Part shown: positions 17,564 through 27,200 of the stretch, piece by piece
How the letters are laid out: the number at the start of each line of letters is the position of its first letter
How positions within the stretch are numbered: position 1 is the stretch's first letter
Assembly: GCA_006226375.1 (NCBI GenBank)
Contig: SBHC01000081.1
Location: 496,001-560,000, forward strand
Direction of reading: 5' to 3'
DNA: 64,000 bases
Origin: Deltaproteobacteria bacterium
GTDB lineage: Bacteria; Myxococcota_C; UBA6777
Notes under the pieces: generated by a model
What the model was told of the DNA's origin: nothing
What the model saw: only the letters and a program-made list of their open reading frames with translations
Database searches by the model: none
Position numbers and translations under genes: made by a program

Positions 17564-20500
17564 TTAGGGTGAAGGTTCTGTACAAAGCTTGAGGTGACCG
17601 GCCTCGTTGGAACACTTGGTTCCGGTAGGACAGCTGTTGCTTCGCGACGGGTCGCAAATCGGATAACACTTGTCGACGGTGCCGAACTTCAAGCAGGCTC
17701 GGCCGGAGATGCAGCGTTGCGTGTTCAGGTTGCAGGTCTCGTAGTTCCGGCGTGTGGGCACAGGCAGACAGTATTCTTTGGAGACAAACTCCGAATAGCG
17801 CTGGCAGGTCAGCGGCGACGCGCAGGGAATCGTCGTTCCAAAGGCGCACACCTGCAAGCAAATACCGCCCACGCACTCTGCTTCAGGAACGTTGGGGTTC
17901 AGCTGCGACTTGGTCACACAGGGTTGCTTAATCGGGTCACAAGTTTGCCCCAACTGACGGGTCGCAGGTGCGATGCAGTAGGTGCCCAACGTCGAAGACG
18001 CCCCCACCACAGGCTGACATTTTCGACCTGACAAACACTGGTTGGTTTTCTTGATGTCACACGACTCAAGACATGTGCCTTGAATGCACTGAAGCTGTGA
18101 CCTTGTTCCGGGACCACATTGCTCCTCAGCCGACCGATTCGAACAGGACTCAAACTCCTTGCGCAAGCGCAGACAGTACCCATCTCCAGAGGAGAACGTG
18201 AGACATGTCTCACCCGCCGCACACTTCTGGTTCTTGGCAGGGAAGCACTGGGCTCGACAGCGCGACTTGTTCGCCAAGCGGTCCAAGATGCAGCGAAGCC
18301 CAGACAGGCAAATGTTCCGCGTCACACCACACTCTTCACCGGCTTTTTGGCTCGGTGCGGGCAGACAGTAATAGTCTGTGGAGGAGGCTGTCAGCGTTCG
18401 ACAAGTCCGGCCTCCGGGGCACGAGGGGCTTTGCACATTGCAACGTCGCAAACACTCGGTCGCATCGGGTCCTTGGAAGCAAACAAGCCCAGGAACACAG
18501 TCGTCGGTCACCTGACAAGCTTCACCATCCTTGGCCGTCCCCACATCCACGCAGAAGTAACGACCGTCGCTGGCCTGGGTACACTGCGCCGTGCTTGGAC
18601 AGGAGTTCTGCTTTTGCGGCTCACAGTTCAGCAAACAGACCGGAGTTTCGTTGTTCACCCGAAGACAGGTTCGACCGGTAAGGCAGCGCAGGTCAACACC
18701 GTCACAAGGTTGACCTTCTTTTTGTTTGGCAGGTGTCAAACAGTACCCCTGCGTGGCTCCTTCAAACAAAGGCTCACACTTTCGAGTGCTGGAACACTCG
18801 CCAGTCTTGTTGATGTCACAAGGTTTAAGGCAGTAGTAATCCCCCTGGCTGTACCGACACTCCAGACCGCTGAGGCACAACTTCTCAGTGCTGCAATTCT
18901 GACCGATGGTTTGGGTGGGTTTGGGCATGCAATAGGTTTTGGCTGAGCCAGGAGAATCCGGCTGACACACGCGATTGCCCGTGCAAGGATTGTTCGTATC
19001 GCAAGGCTTCACGCAGGTGTAGCGACCAAACACAAACGGGCAATCCATGCCGGTGTTGCATCGTTTGGTCACGCTGCACTGTTCGTTTTCGCTTTGCGAA
19101 GGAATCTCAAAACAGTAGTACTCTTTGGACCCCACATCGATCGGCTGACAAGACTGCGTTCCGCTGCACGACGTGACCACATTGGGGTTGCACTTCTTTA
19201 AGCAGGTTCGCTGGCCAAACGCGTCGCGACAGAACAGGTTGTCCGCGCATGGCTTGGACAAGGAACACGTTCCCCCCGCCTGTACCGTGCCTTTGGCCAC
19301 ACAGTAACCCTCTTCCGCGGCGGTCATGTGGCACGATTGGGTGCTTCCACATGTGTTGCCCGCCGAGCCGCCCTGCCCACACAGAGTCCGACAGAACGCT
19401 GCTCCTGCGCTACCAAAACAGTAAGCGCCTTTGACACATCGCTCTTTCACCAGATTGCAACTTTGACCGGATGCCTTGTAAGGCTGTGGCAAACAGTACG
19501 TTTTCTGGTCGAGCGGTGTATACGGTTGACACGTTTGGCTGTTCGTACAAGTGCTTGGAGAGGCTTTGGGGTCGCACGGTTGCAAGCACAGCCGCTCGCC
19601 GAGGTTGTCTTTGCACTCCAAGCCTTTGAGACAGTCTTTGGTTTGGTTGCAGCGGCTTCCTTCGACGAGACCGCCTTCCTTGCGGCAGATGCTGAAGTCT
19701 TTGCTCACCGAGATGCACTGTGAGCCTGAGGGACAGGTGTTGCTCTGCCCCAAGGTACACGAGCGGAAACATTGCCCCTTGTTGTCTGTTGTTCCCAGAC
19801 AAATGAGTCCTCCAGAGCATCGCTCCTTCACAACGTCGCACGATTCGCCCTCTTTCTTGGCGGGCGGCTCGAAACAGAAGAACGCAGATGAGCTAACGTG
19901 GAAGCGTTGGCAGCTCGTTCCACCGGTACACTGGCCTTTTTGCGTGGGGTCACATTGTTTGCGACAGGCCGACTTGCCGAAGCTTTCCACACAAATCAAG
20001 CCGGGCTTGCAGAGGTTATCAACGCTACAAGGATCACCAACGTCTTGCTTGCCTTGTTTGATGCAGTAGGTGCTTTTGCTCGCTGCAAACCGGCTGCAGG
20101 TAAAGTCAGGCGGGCAGTCGTTGGTCTTCTCCGTGTTGCACAAGCGATAACATCGAGCGTCCGTTGTATTTCCGATACAAACATGCTTGTCCAGGCAGCG
20201 TTTGGCGACACCATCACAAACATCCCCCGCCTTCTGGGTTGGCTTGAGCAGACAATAGAAATCAGCAGAGCCTGGGTACAGACGTTGGCAAGTGCGGGTT
20301 CGATCGCACTGGGTGGCGGTGTTCGTTGGGTCGCAAGGCTTCATACAAAACCTGTAACCCACGCTGTCTGTGCAATACAGGTTGGCCACACATTGCAGGT
20401 TGCCATCGCACCGTTCGTCGATGAGCTGTGTCCCGTCCTTGACGCAAAGGTTGAGCCCGCTCTTGGTCTCTTTGCGGCACGTAAATCCGGAAGCACATGC

Positions 20501-23500
20501 GCTGGAATTCTTTGGATCACACAGTTGGAAACATCGACCATCCGCCTTCTTTGCATCGCCCAAGCAAGTCTGTCCAGACTGGCATCGCTGATCGATGTGG
20601 TTGCAAGACTCCTGCAGCTTCTTTAAGGGTGGCGTCAGGCAGAAGTATTGGTTGACGGTCGCGTCGTACTGCTGACACAGCTTGCCTTCTGCACAAGGGT
20701 CTTTGTCGTTGGGGTTGCACGTTTTCACACACGCGCTCTTTCCGAAGCTCACAGCGCACGTCAACCCTGGCAAGCAGCGAAGGCTGGAGCTGCAGAAATC
20801 GCCCTCTTGTTGGACACCTTCCTGCTGACAGAAGAAGCCTTGCTCTTCCCGAGCACATGAGAACCCTGGCGGACAAGCAATTCCCTGAAAGGGATCACAG
20901 TAGTTGTGACAGGTTCTTGGACTTCCCAAACAAATAAGTCCTGCGCCACAGCGTTTGTCGAGCAGGTTGCATGGGTTGCTTAACTTCCGCCCACCGGCTT
21001 GCTTGTCGAAGCAAAACTTGAGCGTGGAGTTGGGCTGAAGCGTGGTGCATTCCTGGGTGGATTTGCACTTGGAGCTGCTCTGGCAAGGCTTCAGGCATTG
21101 GCTCTCCGTACCATCGGCCTGGCACACAAGCCCCACAACACATCGGTTGATGACTGCGTCACAAGACTCCCCTTCCTTCTGTGTAGCAGCCTTCAAGCAA
21201 ACGCCAACACCTGAGGAGTCAAAGTCACAGACGGCTCCAGATGAACACTCGCCCGACTTTCGGGGGTCACAGAATTGGGTGCAGTAGTTTTGCGCGACGC
21301 CCTGGTTTTTCACGCGAATGCATGACATCCCCGGAGCGCATGGGTCGGTTGTAAAGTTGCAGGGCAGCCCCAAAGCCTTGCTCTGCTTGTTCCGACACAC
21401 ACCCTGGTTCGAGCCAGGGTTCAGCCGGGCGCAGAAGTAATTGTTGGGGCATTCACCCGTACGACGGGGGTCGCAGAACTTCTTGCAGGTATTCTGAGGC
21501 ACCACATCAAAGAAGGTGTTGCAACTCATTCCATCTTTGCATCGCAGCACATAAGGGTCGCACTCTTGCCCCATGCTTTGCGTCGGCTCTCTCTTGCAAT
21601 ACGGGGGATTGTCCGCTTCACAAACAAACCCTTCAGGGCAAGCTCCCGTCGCGTTGGGGTCACACTTTTGGTAGCACACCTGGTTGCCCGGCGAAGGACC
21701 ACGGCAGATCATGCCTGTCACACAGGTTTTGGCGAAATCGCAGGGTTCTCCCAACTTTTGCGATGGTAGTGCCTTGCAGTAGTAAGAGCCACCTGTGTCT
21801 TGCACACAGTCGAAGTTTTGGGGACAGCTTGCTTGCTTGTTCGGGTCACACAATTGGTGACAGTACGCAGCCTCTTTGTCGCCCAGGCAGATCATGTCAT
21901 TGGGGCAACGTCGGTTGATGTTATCGCAGGCCCGACCCAGCCAAAGATTCGGCAGTGGAAGGCAGTAATAGTCGGTAACATCCGGCGAGAGAGGCAGACA
22001 GGCCCGTCCGTCCGTGCAGGGACTTGGCGTTCGGTTTGGGTTGCAAGGACGCAGGCAGACAGGCTCGCTGTACTTTGTGCTTTTGCAGCCCAAGCCATCC
22101 ACACAGCGACGGGCGATCGCATCGCAAGGAAGCAAGTCCTTTTGCGTACCCTGGCGGCGACAATATCCTTCAGGCGCACACTCAAACCCTTCGCGACATT
22201 CGCCCAGCTTTTGCGGGTCGCACATCTGCATACAGATGGACTCGCCTTTCTCCTCCACAGGACGACAGACCAGACCTTTGAGGCATCCGCGAAGGTAGTC
22301 ACAAACAGAGCCTTCCGCCTGGTTGCCAATCGGTTGGCAGACATCTAGAGATGTATCGTACGAGACACAAGCCGACGTGGCAGGACAGGTATCTTGCCCG
22401 CGTCGGTCACAGACCTTGTGACAAATGGCAGTTCCCGAACCCCGAAAGCTGATGCAGGTAAGCCCTCGCAGACAGGGATTGTCGAGAGCGTCGCACTGCT
22501 CACCTTCGTTCTGGGTCAGTGGCTTTCCACAGTAGTACCCGCCAGAGAAGCTATAGCAGAACTGACCCACAGGGCAGCTGTTGCCTTGATCCGGGTCACA
22601 CGATTGACGACAGAACGAGCCGGTCTGGCTCTCCAAGCACGTCAGTCCCTTGAGGCAGCGACTGGTGATCGGGTCACAGGTTTGCCCCACAGTTTGGGTG
22701 CCTTTCTTGGCACAGTATCCACGGCCCAAAGAGTCACTCAAACAAACGAGAGTCGCAGGGCAAGGACTCTTGGTGGGGTCTTTGGGGTCACAGCGTTGGA
22801 AGCAGATCGAACGGGTCGTCTCGGAAATGCAAACAAGCCCCGGCAGGCACGGTTGATTGACGACGTTACAAGTTTGTCCCAGCCGCCTGGTCGCAGGGGT
22901 CTCACAGTAGTAGGCCTGTTTGTCCGGCGTGATTTTGCAGGACGCGCCCACAGGACAGGTGTTGGACGTTGGAGAACAACGAACCTGACAGCGACTCTCG
23001 CCATCCTTCGACACACAAACCGCCGCTTCAATGCAGCGTTCGCCGATTCCGTTCCCGCACGAGTCGCCGATTTGCTGCGTGGGCGGCCCATACTGGCTTT
23101 GGCAGATTCCGCCCAGATGCGACTGCTCCACAGCGTTCAAGCAAAACTCACCCGACTGACAGAGAGGGTTGCTCCGAACGCCCTGCCGAGGGTTGCAAGC
23201 TTTGACACAAACCGTGTTCACACACACCAGCCCGTCGGGGCCATTGCAGAACCCTGACGCAGCCGTGTTGGAACACTTTGCACCCAAGGCTTGTCTACCG
23301 TTTTTCTGCGCATCACGAGGGAAAGGACGGCAATACCCAGGCTTGTACAGGCTGGAGAACTGACAATACGTTCCGGCCGCACACGTCGAGCCCACAACCA
23401 CGCCATCCGCCGGGTTGCAGGAAGGAGAGCAAGGGGCTGAAGGATACACCCGATAACACGGTGACTCTGGCACCTCTTCGGGAGCATCTTCTGGTGTGGT

Positions 23501-24223
23501 CCCTGCGTCACCTTCGGGCACGCCTTCGGCTCCGTTGGTTGCTTCTTCGGGGCTTTCTTTCGAGGTTTCTGCAGCAGGGTTTACGCACACCCCGTACTCC
23601 GCTTTGCAGCGACTCTCGACACGACAGGCCACGCTGTCAGCGCAGTCTTCGTCCTTGAGAGCCAGACAGCGGCTTCCTTGCCGTCCACAAAGGCCGTCTT
23701 TTTTGCACCCGTCGCTGGCTTTGCATACGTCGTCGGTGATGACACAGCGGCTGTCTTCAAAGATGCACTTTTGCTCTTTCTTGCACAGGTCACTCTTTTG
23801 ACAGTCTGCTGTGGAGCTGACCTCACACAAAAAGTAGGTGGGATTGAGGGAGCACTTACCGATGGACGTACAATCCGAGTGCGTTTGGCAGTAGCCCTCG
23901 GTGATTTGGACACATTCACCTTTGCGAGCGAGGCACAGGCCGCTGCGTTTGCAAAAGACAGAGTTCCGGCACTGTGCATCGGTCTCTGCAATGCACCGCC
24001 CCATCGACGATTTACACTCTCCGTGTCGCTCACAAAACTCGCTATTCTCACAATCTTGGTCCGAGCGAGGAGCACATTTGCCATCCACCCAACCGCAAAG
24101 TCCTTGCAAGGTACATTGGGAGCCAGCGCCGCACATATCATCCGAGCCTGAGCAACCGACAGACCACAAGGGCACGAGAAGCCCAAGACACAACAACCAA
24201 GAAAGAACAACCCTACGATTCAT
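17564..24223 (-). CDS. Chimeric Cys-repeat lipoprotein (2219 aa), 30 CD/CDP units
   Basis: Predicted lipoprotein of unknown function. The start chosen is the ATG at 24223, which overlaps the upstream stop as ATGA and gives a clean signal peptide (MNRR, hydrophobic core, lipobox SVGC); the frame stays open upstream to a GTG at 24289. After the anchor come about seven short repeats of the DC..S..C...G.C class shared with the two preceding genes, then an acidic Glu/Pro/Thr/Ala-rich linker (about residues 220-260), then about 30 units of 60-65 aa built as CD.....C..GL.C, a CDP-containing stretch and YC. The protein therefore joins two cysteine-repeat families and bridges the operon's upstream and downstream halves. 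No catalytic motif is visible; a disulfide-stabilised extracellular stalk is an inference. Confidence 0.85.
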   Translation of the reverse strand: MNRRVVLSWLLCLGLLVPLWSVGCSGSDDMCGAGSQCTLQGLCGWVDGKCAPRSDQDCENSEFCERHGECKSSMGRCIAETDAQCRNSVFCKRSGLCLARKGECVQITEGYCQTHSDCTSIGKCSLNPTYFLCEVSSTADCQKSDLCKKEQKCIFEDSRCVITDDVCKASDGCKKDGLCGRQGSRCLALKDEDCADSVACRVESRCKAEYGVCVNPAAETSKESPEEATNGAEGVPEGDAGTTPEDAPEEVPESPCYRVYPSAPCSPSCNPADGVVVGSTCAAGTYCQFSSLYKPGYCRPFPRDAQKNGRQALGAKCSNTAASGFCNGPDGLVCVNTVCVKACNPRQGVRSNPLCQSGEFCLNAVEQSHLGGICQSQYGPPTQQIGDSCGNGIGERCIEAAVCVSKDGESRCQVRCSPTSNTCPVGASCKITPDKQAYYCETPATRRLGQTCNVVNQPCLPGLVCISETTRSICFQRCDPKDPTKSPCPATLVCLSDSLGRGYCAKKGTQTVGQTCDPITSRCLKGLTCLESQTGSFCRQSCDPDQGNSCPVGQFCYSFSGGYYCGKPLTQNEGEQCDALDNPCLRGLTCISFRGSGTAICHKVCDRRGQDTCPATSACVSYDTSLDVCQPIGNQAEGSVCDYLRGCLKGLVCRPVEEKGESICMQMCDPQKLGECREGFECAPEGYCRRQGTQKDLLPCDAIARRCVDGLGCKSTKYSEPVCLRPCNPNRTPSPCTDGRACLPLSPDVTDYYCLPLPNLWLGRACDNINRRCPNDMICLGDKEAAYCHQLCDPNKQASCPQNFDCVQDTGGSYYCKALPSQKLGEPCDFAKTCVTGMICRGPSPGNQVCYQKCDPNATGACPEGFVCEADNPPYCKREPTQSMGQECDPYVLRCKDGMSCNTFFDVVPQNTCKKFCDPRRTGECPNNYFCARLNPGSNQGVCRNKQSKALGLPCNFTTDPCAPGMSCIRVKNQGVAQNYCTQFCDPRKSGECSSGAVCDFDSSGVGVCLKAATQKEGESCDAVINRCVVGLVCQADGTESQCLKPCQSSSKCKSTQECTTLQPNSTLKFCFDKQAGGRKLSNPCNLLDKRCGAGLICLGSPRTCHNYCDPFQGIACPPGFSCAREEQGFFCQQEGVQQEGDFCSSSLRCLPGLTCAVSFGKSACVKTCNPNDKDPCAEGKLCQQYDATVNQYFCLTPPLKKLQESCNHIDQRCQSGQTCLGDAKKADGRCFQLCDPKNSSACASGFTCRKETKSGLNLCVKDGTQLIDERCDGNLQCVANLYCTDSVGYRFCMKPCDPTNTATQCDRTRTCQRLYPGSADFYCLLKPTQKAGDVCDGVAKRCLDKHVCIGNTTDARCYRLCNTEKTNDCPPDFTCSRFAASKSTYCIKQGKQDVGDPCSVDNLCKPGLICVESFGKSACRKQCDPTQKGQCTGGTSCQRFHVSSSAFFCFEPPAKKEGESCDVVKERCSGGLICLGTTDNKGQCFRSCTLGQSNTCPSGSQCISVSKDFSICRKEGGLVEGSRCNQTKDCLKGLECKDNLGERLCLQPCDPKASPSTCTNSQTCQPYTPLDQKTYCLPQPYKASGQSCNLVKERCVKGAYCFGSAGAAFCRTLCGQGGSAGNTCGSTQSCHMTAAEEGYCVAKGTVQAGGTCSLSKPCADNLFCRDAFGQRTCLKKCNPNVVTSCSGTQSCQPIDVGSKEYYCFEIPSQSENEQCSVTKRCNTGMDCPFVFGRYTCVKPCDTNNPCTGNRVCQPDSPGSAKTYCMPKPTQTIGQNCSTEKLCLSGLECRYSQGDYYCLKPCDINKTGECSSTRKCEPLFEGATQGYCLTPAKQKEGQPCDGVDLRCLTGRTCLRVNNETPVCLLNCEPQKQNSCPSTAQCTQASDGRYFCVDVGTAKDGEACQVTDDCVPGLVCFQGPDATECLRRCNVQSPSCPGGRTCRTLTASSTDYYCLPAPSQKAGEECGVTRNICLSGLRCILDRLANKSRCRAQCFPAKNQKCAAGETCLTFSSGDGYCLRLRKEFESCSNRSAEEQCGPGTRSQLQCIQGTCLESCDIKKTNQCLSGRKCQPVVGASSTLGTYCIAPATRQLGQTCDPIKQPCVTKSQLNPNVPEAECVGGICLQVCAFGTTIPCASPLTCQRYSEFVSKEYCLPVPTRRNYETCNLNTQRCISGRACLKFGTVDKCYPICDPSRSNSCPTGTKCSNEAGHLKLCTEPSP

Positions 24224-27200
24224 TGGACACACTGCACTTTCCGTGTTCGCAGATCGACGCGGATCCGACACTTGCCTTCTTTCTTGCACAAATCACTTCG
24301 TTGACAGTCGAGTTGGGAGCGAAGCTGACAGGTTCCATCTTCAGCCAACGAACAAGCCGCCTGCTCTTTGCAGAGCTTGCTGTCTTCGCAATCCTGGCTG
24401 TTGAACGGCGCACAGTAGGTGGTCTGGTCGCTGTTCGTGAACAACACACACTTGCCTTCCTCCACACAAGGACGGCTGCTGTTGCAGTCCGTTTGTGAGC
24501 CGGGTTGGCACTTGAGCCCAAACCTCTTGCAGAAGCCTTGTCCTCCGGTGGCGTCTAGCTGACCTGTCCGCTTGTCTTTCCCTGTACACGCGGAACTTTC
24601 ACCGCAGTGTTGGTCTGTACCAGGGGCACACAAGACCTGTCGCCCCTGAGCGTTGTTTACAATCGTCCTCTTGCACGCACCGAGCTTGAAGCAAGCGTCG
24701 CTCTTGGCGCAGTCTTCGTCCGAGAGAGGCAAACAAACATCGCCAAACTTGGCGCATAGGCCGTACTTGGCGCAGGCTTCGCTGCGTGGTTTCTTGCAGT
24801 CGTTGTCCGTCAGAGGGATGCACTTTTGGTTGGACAGGCTGCAGAGTCCCTGCTCTTTGCAGACGGTGCTTTGTGAGCAATGGTCCGGCTGAGTTGGGAG
24901 GCAAAGCTTACCGCGCAGTGTACACCGGCCGACCTGAACGCAGCTGTCACTTCGGTTGCATTCGGAGCAACGCAAGGTCTTGGAGTTGTAAGCACATTGA
25001 CCTTTTTGCAGGCAAATGCTGCTGTTCTGGCAGTCGGTATCCGAGCCGGCGACACAGCTCCCCACGCCCTCTATTTCGGGAGCAAGGAAACGACAGCGTC
25101 CTTCGGCGTTGCACAAGTCGCTTCGACGGCAATCAGCGTCCGTCGCCGGGCCACAAACAGGGACGTTGTTGACTCGGACCAGGGTGCAGTGCCCGCTCGA
25201 TTTGCAAGCTTTGCTGCGGAGGCAGTCTGCGTTGGAGAGGCGGATGCAAGAAGCGCCCTCGCGGGTGCATTTGCCATCGTTGAGGCATTCTTCGCTTTTT
25301 TCACAGTTGGAGTGCGTGTCAGATACACATTGAGCGCTCTGTGGATCAAAGCCACAACGCCCTTCTCGCTTGCACACCTGACTGTTTCGGCAACCGACCA
25401 GGTCTGCTTTGCAAGTACCCTCGCTGAAGTTGCAGAGACCTTGATCCAGACAAGCGGTGCTGTTTTCACAGTCAGCCTTACCCCGTGGACCACAGAGGGC
25501 GTAGCGAGTTCCAGTGAGAACGGCTCCACAGTGCCCGAGGAGTTTGCAGTTGGCGCTCTTGGCGCAGTTGTCGTTGGTCAACGTTCCACAGCGAACATCC
25601 GAGCTGTTGATCACAAGACGTTGGCAAAGTCCGTCCTCTTTACAGGCGTCGCTGTCTTCGCAATCTTGGTTGGTGCTGGGCTGGCACTTGTTGCCTTCTG
25701 GGGTGTTGACCACGGAACATTTCCCTTCACGGCTGCACAGTCCGCCTTTGCTCTGGCAGTCGAGCGTGTTTTGCAAGGCACAAGAATGAGAGGAAGCAAC
25801 GTACGTACATCTACCCAGTGTCTTGCAACGCTGACTATTTTCACAATCTTTTGCGGAGCCTGGCAGACAAGAACCTTTCGATGGGACCCAAGTGCAGTTG
25901 CCAAGCTCCGAACACTTGCTGCTTTGCGTGCAAGAAGCGGTGGTCTTTTGGCCACACACTTTGACGGTCTGGGAGCCTTGCTTCACTTCCATGAAGTGGC
26001 AAGCTCCTATCTCCTGACAGCGGGTGGTGCCTGCGCAATCGTCGTCGTTTTGCAAGACACACTCCTGGTTGACTGAGATCGAACAGAGCCCATCGGTTTT
26101 GCAGTTTTCACTGCGGCGGCAATCCAATACAGACGTTGCAATGCAGCGAGTCCCCATCCAGAAACAACGACCTTCTTTGGTGCACGCTTCACTGCGTTGG
26201 CAATCTTCGTGAGAACCTGCGACACACTGGCCTTTGCTCAGGATGCAGCGGCCGTCTTTGGTGCACGCTTCGCTGCGTTTGCAGTCCAGGTTGTAGGAGA
26301 CGATGCATGTGGTGCCCTGCGCATTGCATCGACCTTCTTCCCGGCACTGTTTGGAGAGGTAGCAGTACGTACACTGTTGGTTGTTGAGCGCGCACTTGCC
26401 TTCGTTCTTGCAGATATCGCTGGCCTGACATTGAGAGTCCGACGTCGCAATGCATAGCCCTCGGATGGTATCACCGGTGCATCGTCCTTCTTTCTTGCAC
26501 AAGCGATTGTTGGGGTGGCTGCAGTCTTTGTCACCGCTGACAACACAGGTGTCTTTGGGACCCAAAGAACAACGTCCCTGGGTTTTGCAGTTGGTGCTGG
26601 CTTCGCAGTAGCTGACGTCGGTGGCCTTGCAGTTCTCGAAGCGGGTTTCATCACCGATGCACAGCCCCTCTCTCTTGCAGAGAATGGAGCTTGCACATTG
26701 AATGGGACGAGGAATGCAACCCTCCCCAAGCTTTTGTTTGACGCAACGCCGCTCAATCAGACAGGCCACGGTGCTCTTGGCACAGTCGGAGTCTTCGCCA
26801 ACCACGCAGCGACCGTCCTTGACAGAGAGTTGGCAAAAACCTTCTTGGATGCACTTCTCGCTGTTGAGGCATTGGTTGTCGGACACCACAACACACTCGC
26901 CGTCGCCGTTGAGGTCTTTGCGCAGCTGGCAACGCCCTTCCTTCTTGCATCGCGTGCTCTTTTCACAGTCGGTCTGAGCTTTGGCGACACAGGAGATGCC
27001 ATCGATACCCAGATAGCACTTTCCTTCGTCCCGGCAAGCGATGCTTTTGGCGCAGGTTACACACTTGAGATCCGGAGACAGCCCACACTCTCCTTTGGTC
27101 TGGCAGGCTTGGCTTTGTGGACAATCCGAGTCACCCGCCACACAGAAAAAGACTCGCGCAGAGCACTGGTTGTCCAAGGTGCACGCTGTGCATTGCCCCA

